Position numbers and translations under genes: made by a program
Shown here: positions 43,736-56,800 of the stretch, piece by piece
Numbering within the stretch: the first letter of the stretch is position 1
Layout: each line of letters opens with the position of its first letter
Source of the DNA: Nothopassalora personata
Taxonomy: Eukaryota > Ascomycota > Dothideomycetes > Mycosphaerellales > Mycosphaerellaceae
Assembly: GCA_033816765.1 (NCBI GenBank)
Contig: CM066295.1
Coordinates: 434,001 to 498,000, forward strand
DNA: 64,000 nt
Reading direction: 5' to 3'
Notes under the pieces: model-generated
What the model saw: the letters and a program-made list of their open reading frames with translations, nothing else
Databases searched by the model: none
What the model was told of the DNA's origin: nothing

Positions 43736-44680
43736 ATTAATTAATAAATTAATTAATTGATTATTCTATTAACGTGCTATTTAAGTCTAAGACTATATAA
43801 TACGGGTCTCGATAGTAGGACTAAAATTCGAGAGAAGGAGAAAAGCCCTATCGTACCCCGGACGTAAAAACTCCTTAAAAAGATATAAGCGAGGCTTACT
43901 ATTCGAGACGTAGATCGAATATATTACGGCCTAGTACGTCGTATACCTAGTAGTTATATCTTATTCCGAGAGTTACGGTTTATTACCTTACCCCGGGCGA
44001 GATAAGTTTTACGCCCGTATTCCAAGAGTAAGCGACCGACCGACTGGCCGGTTGCGACTACGCGACTATAAGACCGGACGGACGGTCGTTTAAGATTACG
44101 ACCGAGAGCTATTTCTTACCTTACTACGCCGCGCCGTACGACCCTATCGTACGAACGTAGAAAGAGAGAGAGAGAGAGGCAGTACCTCGAATAGCCCGTA
44201 CCTCCGTAGAGTCTTTAACTATCTCGTAACGGGGCCCAAGGTTTTAGTTCCTCGTAGATCCCTAGTACCTAGGTCTCGTAGTTAACGTAGTTTATAGCCT
44301 CTCTTAGTTCTAGCTATACTAAGTAGTAGTTTACGTAGTTTACTACCTCTCTTAGTTCCTATAAGCCTAGGTACTTTGATAGCCGTCGTTGTCCGGAGAG
44401 AGAGTCCGCCGTATTCTCCCTCCTTTTGTACGGTATCGAGTATCTTCGTTAATAGGTATCCGGGCGTGTCCTCGCTTCTCCTCTCTTCTATTCTCTTCTT
44501 TATATCGTATTCCCAAGGTCGTCGTCGTTGTCGTAATATGGGCTTTATAATAGTCGTCGCTTTTTAAGAGTTATCCGTATTTCGAGCGGGAGTTTTCGAG
44601 AGGGAGAGTCTTAGTTTCTCTTTGTCGTAACGAAGGTACTTACGTCGTCTACCGCGTAAAGGCGCTCTCCGTAGGACGAT
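43736..44680 (-). mobile_element. RZ-I element, longer RIPed copy in reverse orientation
   Basis: 945 bp. The tail (as TTAATTAATAAATTAATTAATT) is at the left and the ribozyme at the right. Flanked by a target duplication AATTATTAAAGACGA / AATATTAAAGACGA (43722-43735 and 44681-44694; the last 11 bp ATTAAAGACGA identical). Inserted in chromovirus Gag. A plus-strand ORF at 44376-44567 is fortuitous. Confidence 0.85.
44603..44680 (-). ncRNA. HDV-like ribozyme, third RZ-I copy
   Basis: On the minus strand: P1 (A)TCGTCC with AGACGA(C), P2 GGAGAG with CTCTCC, P3 and L3 TTTACGC, P4 CTTCGT-TACG-ACAAAG (one RIP mismatch), J4/2 ACTAAG. Confidence 0.65.
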
Positions 44681-44774
44681 AATATTAAAGACGAGTTAAT
44701 ACGGGACGGTTAGAAGATTCATAGCTTAGGATAGCTTATTTAAGTTATAATTAATCTTAACAATAAGCTCTATA

Positions 44775-45633
44775 AGATTGATCAATTATTTTTTCTATTA
44801 ACGTACTATATAAGTCTAAGACTATATAATATAGGTAGATTACTCTACTAAAAGGTTAAGATAAGAGAAAAAGCCCTACGGCTAAGGAAAACCTCTTAAG
44901 AGTATAAATAGTTTGTTCTTTGAGATATTACGGAGGCCTTCTTGCCTTATAAGCGCCGGCTAAAGCTCGTACTCCTTTATAGGTGTAAAGATCGGACGAA
45001 TATCGTAGTATCCGGTTATTGTTCTTATCTTATATTGCTTATTAATATACTACCCCGGACGTAGTATTACTCGCCTTTACCGTAGGCCTTACGGTAGGCT
45101 TGTTATCGTTTCTTATTCTCGTAAAATTGCCCTCGAAAACCGCTAAGCCCTAGGTACGTAACCCGTATATTACGAAATATAAAATACTACTATTCCCTTA
45201 CGTCTCTCCTACTCGTATGCTATCCGGGTAGTTAGGTACGTAGGTACTTATCTATACGTACCCCCTAAAATACGTATAGGTACCCCTTACGTCCTCTATC
45301 TAAGAAACTAAGGCTACTAAGTCTCTTCTCTCGGAGGGGTACTCTAGAAACGGGTTACTACGCCGTTCTATTGCGGTTTAAGTAGCCGGTTTAGAGGAGT
45401 ATACTAGAAAGCGGTAGTATCGCTTAGTCGTAGCTATTATATCGTATTATATATTATATTACCATATCGGTCGCTCGGTCGTATCGTAGGAGGCGCGCGT
45501 ATCTTATCTTATTTTATATAGCTTTCGTTCCTAGCCGCCGTATAGGCTTCGTAATAGAGAGACTTAGTTTTCTATCGTCGTAATAATAGTTACTTATACC
45601 GTCCGCCGCGTAAAGGCGCTCTCCGTAGACGGC
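44775..45633 (-). mobile_element. RZ-II element, uninterrupted RIPed copy in reverse orientation
   Basis: About 859 bp, ribozyme at the right end (GCCGTCT = complement of 45627-45633), tail at the left. It matches 3365-3845 plus 29686-30063, which proves that those two pieces are one element. No convincing TSD: chromovirus Gag is on the left and unrelated DNA on the right, so a rearrangement lies at 45633. Confidence 0.82.
45557..45633 (-). ncRNA. HDV-like ribozyme, second RZ-II copy
   Basis: P1 GCCGTCT with GGACGGT, P2 GAGAG with CTCTC, P3 GCC with GGC, P4 CTAT(TA)T-TACG-ACGATAG with one RIP mismatch, J4/2 ACTAAG. Confidence 0.65.
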
Positions 45634-48600
45634 TCGTTAACTATCTAGAGCGTACGGGTCCTCGGTAGTAGATAGTCTACTCCCCCGAGATAATTATAAT
45701 ATATACTCGTTAGCTCGTTAAGTCCGATTACTTCGAGTAGAAGTCAATCGAGTAGTAGAACGCCTTATCCTATATCGTCGAGGGTATACCTAAAGTAATC
45801 GTAGTCCTCCTTATAGGAATAGTAAGAGTCTACTCTTTATACTCCTAGCTACTTTCCCTAGGTACCAGTCTACTATCGTCGTACTAGCTCTCGTCGCCCT
45901 CCGAGGCGATATAGTACGTCACCTCTAAGAGGCGTCTATTCTCTTTCTAGTCTAGGAACCTAGCGTTACCTAATACGCTTCGGTCGTACTCATTAGTATA
46001 GAAGCGGCGGGTAGTACGGACTTCCTTTTATACGCCTACGGGCTTAATAATCGCCTCCTCCTTAATCGTATCGTTATCGACGAGTATTACCTTACTATTA
46101 CTACCCTTAACTACCGCCGCTAGGCCTTTACGAAACTATAGGAGCTTCGTACGATTAATACGTAGTTCGTATATCTAAGCGGTACCCTACCTCCGTCTAT
46201 AAGCGCCGTCTTTATATAGTAGACCTATATCCGCTATCCTATTGTCGTTCGGGTACGGACGCGGCGACCTAATATTATATACGCCTAGAAGCATTACGCG
46301 GAGCGGTAGCTAGACTAGGACGTCGCCTATCTCCTCTATATATTCGAAGAGGCCGGCTTCTTCTAGCTATACTACCGGGTCGTCGTATATAGCTATACGC
46401 GCGCCGCCGCCTACGACGTTGCCGTCGCCCTCGGTTACGGGCTCTATATTACTAAGAGCGGTACGGTAGAAGAGAAGGAAGCTATAGTCGCTATGTAGAT
46501 TGCTAAGATAGGTCCGCGGTATCTCTCCTATACCTCCGCGTTCGCCGAGGGGTTTGACTACCTCTATATACGTCTTACTATCTATTATAGCTAACCTAGG
46601 TCGATAATCTTATTCGACTAGTAGAGCGGTCGCGCCGGGCGGGATAGGTACTAGGCTATATTAGTTATAATCCTACCGCCGGTAGATACGTCCTAGCCTT
46701 CTTCTAATACCGTTCGGGCGTATAAAGATAAACCGGATACCCTACCCCCCTTTACCGACGTAACCCTAGTCGAGCGGGCCGATCGCGAGTAGGCTACGCG
46801 GTTAGTGTCGTCTCGTAAATGTCTCCGACTTACTATTAGTACTGCATACGATAGTAAGACTAGCGCTAAGCAGTATAGACCTAGCGAAGCGTAGTATATA
46901 ATATATTAACGGGCTCTAGATATACCCGACGCCCCGGTCGTAGATCCGGCCCTTAACGAACCCGTCTCTCGGCCCTATCTATACGATACTACTACTAAAC
47001 TATATACTAGTCGCGCGACTAAGTAAGGTAACCTAGACTAGTATACCGCCTACCTAGCCCGTCTTACCGGTATCTACGTATACTACTAGCTATACGCCGC
47101 CGCCTCCGACTATAACTACCTATTCGATACGTACCCCTATAAGGGTACGGTAATCTAAATAGGCTATACCGCGCGGTAGACCGTATTACCGAAGCCGTAG
47201 ATTGCGCTATATACCGCGTACTATAAATATCTAAATCTCTAGGCTATTTACGGCGTTAGCGTTCCCGGCTTAGCTATATATAGGAGGTCGTATACTAAGA
47301 AAGATATTGTCCTTCCCTATATATTAGCATATTCGAGCACGTAACCGGACCGCGGTAGATTTAGCGCCGTTTTAGTAGGCGATTCCCGCGGCTAGAGGAT
47401 TACCTAGTATAGCTCGGGACCGAGGCTATATTCGGCGGTACGAGGAGTATCTAGGCTATAGTTATAGCGGTACGGGCATTAGATAAGTTTAGGAATATTA
47501 ATAGTACTAGTACGTAACTAGTAGCTAGAAATAAGTAACTAATCTATCGAATAGAATATAACCCAACGTAAATAGATCTACCGTAATATCCTAATTAGTA
47601 GATTATCGTATATATTATTAGTATCTCTATACTATCTAACCCTAGTAACCCGTCTTTTATAGGTCTAATAGACCCGCCTAATTTATAGATTACTAGAACC
47701 TCCCTTTAGTAATATTCTTCCCTTAAGATATTAAAACTCTCTCTTAGAATTCTTCTATTACTTCCTAGCTTAGTTATACCGCTCCTTAAGAGTAGCGTAC
47801 TCTATAAATAGTTCTATTCGCTATAGAAGAGTAAGCCAGTTCTAAAGCTCGAGTAGGCTTACGAAGACGCTTAATATTAGCCTCTTAAGAGGTCTACTAG
47901 TATTCTATAGATATAAGCTACTCTCTAATATTTTCTTAGTTAACCCTTTTCTACCTATACTCCCTACCTAGAACCTTAAGCTAATCGTACCTCTTAGACG
48001 TTTCCTTATACGTAGTAGCTCCTTACGTTTAAACTAAAAGCTCGACTGGCGTAAGGACGGCGTACTCGACTACGTAGTTACGCGGTAGGTACTAGTATAG
48101 GTTATTAACTTAGATATAAAGCCTCTAGCTAGATGTTTAACCTCCTTTATACCGCCCTTCTTACTATTAATACGCTAGAGGGACTAGCCTAATACCGCTA
48201 GATCCCTATCTACGGTAACTAACGACGTCTAGGCTAGATTAGTCCCCCGACTTAGATAGGTCTAATACACGTAACCGCTTTCTCGATTACTATATCGTTT
48301 ATTTAGTACTATTCTTTGCTCGAGATATCGGTACTCTTGCTTAGAATCCTTCTACTACTTCCTAGCTTATTTATACTACTCCTTAAGAATAGCGTACTCT
48401 ATAAATAGTTACCTTCGCTATAGAAGAGTAAGCCGGTCCCGAAGCTCGGCGTACCTACCTAGACGTTTAATATCGGCCTCTTAAGACCTCTACTAGTATT
48501 CTATAGACTTAACCTAGTCTATAATATTTTCCTAGTTAACCCGTTTCTACCTTTACTCCTTACCTATAACCTTAAGCTAATCGTACCCCTCCGATATTTC

Positions 48601-50100
48601 CTTATACGTAGTAGCCTATTATATTTAAACTAAAAGCTCGATAGGCGTAAGGGCGGCGAACTCGACTACGCGGTTATACGGTAGGAACTAGTATAGGTTA
48701 TCGACTTATATATATAAGCCGTCAAAAACGATAAAGTAATATAACTACTACTTACTCGAGAGTAATATAACTTAGATTATCTAAGCCAAGTATATACGTA
48801 TTATACGTACTTGCCGGTAAGCGCTGCCGATATATATTAATTAGTAATCAATAGAGTTACGCGGTAGCGGCGTTATACGTATACCCGCCGGGCCCGTACC
48901 GATACTAGCGCAACGCTAGAGTCGAGCTTGTTTTTATTTATATTATAGCTTTAGATAAGTATCCTATTCTACTATACTAGATTACTAGTAAACTCGGGAA
49001 CGTCGTCTAGCTTTATAATATAGTCCGTTCTTACTAGATAGCTAGTATATACGTGTAAACGTAAACGCGGCCCGTGGGTCTACATATATACTAGTAGAGC
49101 TTATTATCTTTTTTCTCGATACTTAAACCTAACTATATGTATTATACTACCGCGCCGACTACTCTTTTCCGCTTACCTAGACCTTTCTAAGCTAGAGTAT
49201 ATTTCTATAGTCTATTAACCCGTAGCCTATACCTACTTAATATATAACTATACTAACTATACTAGACCTTGCTATATTAGAGCGTAAACGCCGCCGCGAC
49301 GAGGACCTACTCGACCCCGGACGCTCTACTAAGTAATCTATCTTCTAGCGGCTACTAGTAAAGTCGAAGACTATCGTTAATAGTAATCTAATACTATTAG
49401 ACCTTAATAGCCTATCGGATAATAGTACTTTCCCTTTCATAATAAAGGAACCCCTCCTAAAGTAGCGCGCTAACTAGAAATCGAGCCCCGGTCGCCCCCG
49501 CGAAGAGACCCGCCTCTAAGCGGCCGGAGGCTAAGTCTAAGGAGTTCGTCGATAGCGAGGACTCGATATTAGACTACGATAGCGCTATTTCTCCCGTACG
49601 AAAGCCTCGTACTAAGAATTATCGCGCCTATAAAGGCGAGAGAAATAGCTAGAGTCGGGTCGTAACTACGAAGGACGTTCGCCCTAAGCGTAAAGCTTAA
49701 TAGAAATAGTACCTCTAGGAGTACGCCGACTACCTTGAGGAGCTAGTCGCTAATAGACGGCCCGTTAGCCCCTTTAACCTAGCCTAGGGTATCTACGTCT
49801 CCGGCCTCGAACTCCGGTAGATCAAGTCGTTGAATAATTACACTCGTAGCTACCTCGGCGTAACCGACGTAGAGGACTTTAAGCCGCTCTACGTACTACT
49901 TACGCCTACCCTCTAATAGTAGGGTAAGGGCTATTAGGTATATATTTATCCCTGTAAATAGCTTAAAAGTACCTAACTTAGAGAGGTCTAAGTTCTTCGC
50001 GTAGTTAGACCTATCTAAGTTAGAGGCTTTCATTAGTTATTTAGTTACGGACTTAGTATCGTCTAAGTTTAGTACCAATTAGCTATAATCGTTACTACCT
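45634..50100 (-). pseudogene. Unrecognised degenerate coding region
   Basis: Higher GC than its surroundings, but RIPed. The minus strand from about 46700 to 45650 reads as a coherent protein (EPVTEGDGNVVGGGARIAIYDDP and QLPLRVMLLGVYNIRSPRPYPNDN), best frame with only TAG-type stops; the plus strand around 46700-47450 and 49480-49920 is also fairly open. No domain recognised. It contains the long direct duplication at 47640-48722. It may be one large element or fused remnants. Confidence 0.35.
47640..48722. repeat. Direct duplication of about 480 bp with 600-bp period
   Basis: 47640-48122 and 48240-48722 align throughout, for example CTTCCTAGCTTA, AGTAGCGTACTCTATAAATAG, TCTACTAGTATTCTATAGA and ACCTTAAGCTAATCGTACC occur in both at the same spacing. 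Divergence is mostly RIP-type transitions. Confidence 0.8.
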
Positions 50101-50968
50101 GTATCTAGGGCTGGAATAACTAACTTATACCGGCAAAAATTGCTTAGTTTTTCCGGCATTACAAACCTACTAAAAAAGTGCTAGAAAAAGTAGACTTCTT
50201 TAACTTTTTATTTCAAATTCAATCCTTAGGGTTGAAATACCTTAGAAAGAGTATAGGTACTACTCTCTACCTAATGTATACCTAAAGTTACAGAAGGTTA
50301 AAGATATAGAGATAAGAGGGTAGGTAGGACCTAGTATAGAATCTTAACTATAGAACCTATATAGATCTAATAAAGAGGACCCTAGGGCTCTACGAGAGAT
50401 ATATAAGTAATAAAGAAAGTATATAGTAGTATAGTAGGCTAATAGTAGTAATAATAATAGTAATAGTCTTTTCAGAGAAAGATTTAGTCCTAGAAGTACT
50501 ATATTACTAAGATCCTCTTATACTAACGGCTATAAAAGTGAGTAAGGAACTCTATATCTATATAAGATAGTTTAAAATAGGTATAGTTAAAGGCTATACT
50601 CTATTAGCCCTTAGGGTAAATACTAAAATAATAGTAGGAAAGAGTAAAACCTAGTAGAGACTATCTACTATTAAGTCTCTATAGATTTTATAAATAGTAT
50701 CTTAAGGGTCTTTAAAGTATTATCTAGTAGTATAAGAAGTATAGTAAAATTATAAAAGTAGTACTAGTCTCTTAAAATAAAGAAGAGAGATATTATACTA
50801 TATTATAAATATTCTATTATACTAAAATATAGTATTAGTATTTATATAAAGGAATAGAGAAAAGGCATCTTACTATAGTATAAATAAATACATTAAACTA
50901 ATAATCTTCTTCTAAGTAGGTTTATCTTAAATAAAAGTTAGTTAAAGATTAATAAAATAGTAAATAGA

Positions 50969-51230
50969 GTACTTACTTAGATAGAATAAAGTAGTACTCT
51001 ATACTACTTTACTTTAAATATTATTAAGTATTCTAAGTAATAGATTAGTTTAAACTCTTATAAGCTTCTAAAGTAGTACTTACTTAGACTTAATAAAGTA
51101 GTAATCTATACTACTTTACTTCTATTATTATTAAGAGTTCTAAGAACTAAATTAGTTCTAAGGCTATTAGATTAGAAGTAGTACTTACTTAAACTTAATA
51201 AAGTAGTAATCTATACTACTTTACTCTTAG
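50969..51230. repeat. Tandem repeat, about 106-bp units
   Basis: Units starting GTACTTACTTAGACTTAATAAAG begin at 50969, 51076 and 51181. Each contains an AAAGTAGTA...TACTACTTTA inverted repeat that could fold as a hairpin. Confidence 0.8.
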
Positions 51231-51731
51231 AAGTTAATAAAGTAATAGATCTACTATTACTTTACTTTTAGTAAACTTGAGAATATAATAGATATACTAT
51301 TATATTCTTTTTAAGAAGAGAAAGTAGAGAGAAGAAAGGTAAGAGTAAAGAGAAGAAGAAGACGTATATATAAGCTCGGTTTAAACTACTTTAATTCTAT
51401 TAGGTAATCTACTTTCTTAATTATATTAGAGAAACTTAAATAAGTAGAGACTTAATAGTTTAAAATTAGTAAAGAGCCGTGTTTTTATTAGATAAATAAT
51501 ACTAAGATCTATATAAGTAGAAGGAGCTAGAACTATATTAGATAGTACGTATATTAAACTAGTAGTTATATAAAATATTAAATTAGTTTAAAGACTCTAC
51601 TACTTATATATATCTTTAAATAGAATCAGAACTAATACTTTCAATATAAAATATTAATTTAAAAGCAATTTTTTTTATATTTCAGTTTTATAGACCTATA
51701 ACTCCTAACTCCTATCTCCTTTCCTTTCTTT

Positions 51732-52092
51732 CTACTCTTCTCTCTCTTCTTCTTCTTCTTTATCTCCTTCCTTTTCCTTTTCTCTCTCCTCTTTCTCTTT
51801 CTCTTCCTTCCTCTCTCTTTCCTTCTCTTCTTTAACTTCCTTCTCTAGAGCTCTTCTTATAATTATTAATATAGAGTTATAAAGCTATTAAAGAAAAACT
51901 TACTTTAAAGCTCAGAGACGATTCTCGACCTCTAGATCCCTCTTATAGAGGTTCGTAATCTTCTTCGTAAGGTCTTTTACCTTTCTCTTATAAAGAAGAA
52001 GAGAGGTAGAAAGTTCGGAGACTTCTTCCTTAAGAAGAAGATAGTCTTCTTTTTTAAAGAGGTTCTTCTTTCCCTTTCGGACGGCAGTACCC
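51732..52092 (-). pseudogene. Small coiled-coil protein gene, two exons, 5' end unresolved
   Basis: Minus strand. Exon A is 52092-51904 (NLFKKEDYLLLKEEVSEL, then a heptad-rich KVKDLTKKITNLYKRDLEVENRL). Intron 51903-51856 is 48 nt (GTAAG...AAG). Exon B is 51855-51732, an Lys/Glu-rich tail of 40 residues ending in TAG. The splice keeps the frame exactly. One in-frame TGA (51914-51912) interrupts exon A, a CGA or TGG product of RIP. An acceptor-like CTATTTAG precedes exon A with a TACTAAT branch, so further exons lie upstream. The plus-strand pyrimidine tract 51720-51850 is simply the complement of exon B. Function unknown; predicted coiled coil. Confidence 0.55.
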
Positions 52093-52373
52093 CTAAATAG
52101 AGATTAGTAAAGTAGAATAAAAGATATATAAACAAACAGTATATACTTAGGAGGGCCCCTCTTTTTAGGGAAGGGAGGAGGAGGAGTAGGGGATATCTTC
52201 TAAAGAAGATAGAAGTATCTTCTTCAGAAGGAAGGTAGAAAATAAAGTAGTTTCTCTCTTTTCTAAAGAAGAAAGAAAGGAAGAAGAAGAAGAAGAGAAA
52301 AGAGAAATTAGATATACTTAGAAGATTCTAGACTATTCTAGAATAGTCTTAGGTTTAATACTAGTAGTATATT

Positions 52374-52494
52374 AGAACTAAAGTAGTATATAAGAACTAA
52401 AGTAGTATATAAGAACTAAAATAGTACGTAAGAACTAAAATAGTACGTAAGAACTAAAGTAGTACGTAAGAACTAAAGTAGTATATAAGAACTA
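52374..52494. repeat. 19-bp minisatellite, six units
   Basis: Six consecutive units of AGAACTAAAGTAGTATATA with variants TACGTA and AAATAG, plus a partial seventh. Confidence 0.9.
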
Positions 52495-52921
52495 GAATTA
52501 TAGAAAGTAAGTAAAGTAGGGTAGGTTCTAAAAAATTAAGTATATAGAGTATAGTATTCATTTAGTTTAAGCCTCAATTTACTTTATTATACTTCTATAT
52601 CTTAGTAATTAACCCTATATCTCTATAATTAAATAAATAAGATAGATAATAGTACTTAATAATATATAATAAAGAGACCTATATATAGACTCTTTGGAAA
52701 ACTGTTTTAACTTTACTAATTACTTTAGTTTTAGGAGAACATTTTGTAATAAATATAAGAGTAAGATATAATAAGTAATTATAGGATATAACTTATTATC
52801 TCTAGATAGGAGTAGATCTAATATCTACTTTAAAGAACATAATTTAAGCTATTATATAATTATTTCATTATAGAGATTAGTATAGTATAGAATAGAATTT
52901 ATTCAGACTATAACTAACTGT

Positions 52922-53240
52922 CTAAAGAAGGTTCACTAAATAACTCTCTAGAGTCCTTTTATCCTCTCTATCTATAATATCTTTAACTTTCTCTAGATAA
53001 ATTCTAGGATCTTCTAGATCTAACGCTCTTTCTAATATATATTAGTAAAGTATAATCTTAGTTAGTAGATAAAAACTTACTGATATAAAACTCCTTCATA
53101 TAGTAGTTTAGTATAGACTCTTTTAGTCTTACTATATTGGTAAAGATTACTTTATTATCTTTATTTCTCTCTATTAAGGTATCTAGTAGTTCTACTAGTT
53201 CTTTATTAGTCTTAATACTAATTGTAGTATAAAAAGACAT
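52922..53240 (-). CDS. Hypothetical 85-aa protein, two exons, intact
   Basis: Minus strand. ATG at 53240-53238, exon 1 53240-53081 (160 nt), intron 53080-53020 (61 nt, GTAAGT...TACTAAC...TTAG), exon 2 53019-52922 (98 nt) ending in TAG; 258 nt in all, in frame. The protein begins MSFYTTISIKTNKELVELLD, is rich in Asn, Lys, Leu, Ile and Glu, has no Trp or Cys, and looks helical. A shorter acceptor choice (TTAG at about 53031) would give an early stop. No family recognised. It is one of very few genes here without any disabling change. Confidence 0.55.
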
Positions 53241-53835
53241 ATCTTAAGAACTATTAGTATACTATTATTATATAATTAAAGAGAACTTACTTTATTTATT
53301 AATTAGAAAAATAGAACTAGTAAGTGTTTTACTACTTTATAAAGTTTTCAAAGTTTTATCTAGTAGATAAAGTTAGTAGAATACTATAGAAATAGTACAA
53401 GTACTTACTTTAATAAACTTATAATAACTATAGAGTTTATTATTTAGGTAGTAAGTTCACTAGAGTAAATATTGGTATAATAGTTATATAATGTTTCTAA
53501 TATAGTCAATAAGATACTTACTTTAGTAAAGGTAAATAAAATAGTAAGATATAGAAAGTAAATTAGATTTAGAGGATAAAGAAAGAAAGAGAAAGAAGGA
53601 TAGAAAAGAGAACGTATATATAGATCTTAAGTATAACTACTTTAGATTAAATAATTACTTTCATTATAAGATTTCTAGAATCTTCTAGAGCTTTCTTAGT
53701 TTAAACGCTTACTAAGAAATCTAGATATATAATAGTCTCTTTTATCTCTTAAAACTTACTTCCTTTTACTTACCTAAAGGAAACTACTTAAGATTATATT
53801 TATTAAAGAACTTACTACACACTACTTTATTTAAA

Positions 53836-56800
53836 ATGTCTTCTACTAATAAGACTACCTCTAACTATCTTAATAGCTACTTTAAAGATAATAGACCTCT
53901 TACTATAAACGACTTTAAGAATATTAATTTAGTAACTCCTAATAAGACTACTAAATTAGACGATACTATTATAGTCTATAATTTAGATTTAGGTATTTTA
54001 TTTTGCTCTAATTATTCTATTAATCTTAATAGTATTAACTATATTAAACATCTTCGTAGAAAGCATAATAGCCTATATAATACTTGTAAGAGTAATAATA
54101 CTTTAGAGCATTTAGTAAATAAGGTTAATTCTATAACCTTATCTACCTCAGAAGAGCTAGAGACTAAATTAAAAGACAATACTTATCTATTTAAAGAGTT
54201 AGATATTAGTTTAGGTAATTTTAAATGTCTAGAGTGTTGTTATACTAGTATTAATAGGAAAGATGTTAGAATTCATTTTAATAGAAAACATAATAATAAT
54301 AGAGAAACTACTAATATAAAAGCAACTTATATTATAGAGAATATTCCTTTACAAGTTCTAGAAGGCTTTAAATATAATACTAAACTATATCTTATACCTA
54401 AATTACCTAATTTGGATATAGTAGAGAGTACTTCTAATTTGAATTTAGAAGAAAGCTCTACTACTAGATCTAGAAGTATAAGATCTAGAACTAGAAGAAG
54501 AGACTCTTCTACCTCTAATTCTAATAGTAATAATAGTATAGAAGAGTTAGAAGATATTACTCCTACTTTAAAGAAGACTATTCTTAATAATTATAAAGAA
54601 AATTTTATAATAGAAGATAATACTATTAATATAGATAGTAATACTCAACCACTAAATACCTTTAAAAAGAAGTCTAATATACTTACTTATTTAGAGGGAA
54701 AAAATCGAGAATATCTAATAGAGATAGTCCATAGTAATATAGAGCCTACTACTAATATAATAGAATCTAATATAGTTAATCTAGATCTATCTAACTTAGA
54801 GGATCTAGTTCTAGAATACCTAAAGGAAATTAGTACTAAAATAAAGGGTACGCCTTTAACTATGAGACAAAGACTTAAAAGTAGTAAATATAATCCTAAT
54901 ATTAAAGAATTTAGTGATTTTATTGCTTTAGAAAATACTACTATAAAGAATACTTACTTTAAAGTATTTTCACAATTATTTATATTTACCTTAAAGGTAT
55001 TCTATATATTAAGTAGATTTAATAATAGTAGAGATAAAGAAGAGAAAGAACACTATAACCTAGTAGAAGATATAACTATTAGTCCTACTTTAAAACATCT
55101 TCTAATAGAAGTTATAACTTACGACTATACTACTTTAAATATAGGCGAAAATAAAATAGACCTATTCTATTTATCTAGTAGAGTCTTTAGAGAACTATTT
55201 AAGATTAAGAACATTAGTAAAGTTAGTAAAGATACTACTCTTAATAATATAGTTATAGTCTTCTACTATATTAGAAATCTAGATAAATATACTAAAGAAA
55301 TTATAGATCTATCTCTAATAGGAAAACTTAATAGTATTATTCTCTATAATAGTAGAGTAGTAACTCTAGGCTATTATTATTATAAAGAGACTAAAGAAGA
55401 AGAACATGAGATAGAAGAAAACGAAGAAGAAGATAACTTTAGAAGATTTTATACTTCGTTATTTAACTAATATTAGTTTAAATTACTTCGGCTTTATAAG
55501 TACTATAGCTCCTTATCTATTAAGACTTTAACAAGGAGATAGTAACTACTAAAGGATTAATAGGAGAAACAAAACAAGATATTATAACTTATAACTTTAT
55601 AGAGTATCCTATCTCTAAGTTAAAAGTATTATTTAATAATATTTATATTAAATTAGAAGAGATACTATTAGAAGAGCTCTTAGGGGTTAATAGTTTAGAA
55701 GATCTTACGCTAGATTTTAATTTAGTAAATGATAATAGTCTAATAAATAGAGTTAACTCTAGCTTATTAGATATAGAAGAACTTAAGAAATTTAAAAAGG
55801 AACCTTACTTCTTAATAGAGACTCTAAAGAAGAATACTTATTATAATAGAAAGCTCTTTAAGGGTATAAAAGATAATAAAATAGTATTTAAGAATACGGC
55901 TATAGAGAGATTTAATACTAATATTAATAACTTTATACTATATCTAGCTCTAGCTATTTATCTATTTAGTAGAGGGCCTCTAAGAGGTACCGAACTTACT
56001 ACTATTCTATTTAAGAATATAGATACCAAATCTAGAAGCTTACTATATAATAAAGAAGAAGGAATGTTTACTATAATTACCGATTTTTATAAAAGTAAGA
56101 ATATTACTAGAAAAGAAAAAAGTAATATAAGGTACTTACCTCCTAAACTTAGTAAACTATTAGTTGTTTATATATTTTATATTATTCCCTTTAAGGAGTA
56201 TATTAGTAAGAACTATTTTCATCTAGAAGAGGCTACAACCCCTTATTTACTAGTTAGAGATACTAAAATACTTAATACCTCTATTTGAAGTAGTACCCTA
56301 GAGCGCGAATCTAGCTTATTATTTAGAAGAGGTCTTACTATTAGTAGCTATAGAAAGATTATAAACTATATTATTAAAACTAAATTTAATAACTATAACT
56401 ATTATAGTAGTAGTAATAACGAAGAAGAAAATCTAATAGAAGACATACAAGCTAATAGAAGTACTAAAGTATCTTATAATTACTATTTTAATATAGATTT
56501 TCATCTAGGGAGTAGTAATACTTTAGATCTTTTAACTAAAATGAAGAAATTTACTATTAATTACTTCTTATACTTTAACCTCTTAGAAGATAGCTATATT
56601 AAAACTAATACGACTATATCTCGATTAGTAAAGAAAACTAAAATAGAAGACTATACTATACCTACTAATTTAGATATTAATATTAGTAGTAAAAGTCTAC
56701 AAGATAATATATTAAACTATTATATAAGGACTCTAATAAGAGATTCTATAATAACGAGCAAAAATTAGGTCTAATAGAAATAGTTAATAATACGCCTATT

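Larger units (their letters stand above)
42930..44774 (+). mobile_element. Chromovirus fragment: 3' half of LTR and Gag, RIPed
   Basis: 42936-43162 matches the last 230 bp of the chromovirus LTR. 43163-43735 and 44695-44774 match its Gag leader and Gag (as at 18353-19000), split by an RZ-I element at 43736-44680. Truncated on both sides. Confidence 0.8.

Noticed and set aside
34940..50100. A giant cargo-carrying (Starship-type) element with NLR cargo
   Set aside because: No tyrosine recombinase (captain) gene or element boundary could be recognised; the association of NLR and unknown genes alone does not support it.
51720..51850. Regulatory polypyrimidine tract on the plus strand
   Set aside because: It is the complement of the Lys/Glu-rich exon of the minus-strand gene at 51732-52092, which joins in frame across an intron.
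52374..52494. CRISPR-like array
   Set aside because: Contiguous 19-bp units without spacers, in a fungal genome; a minisatellite.
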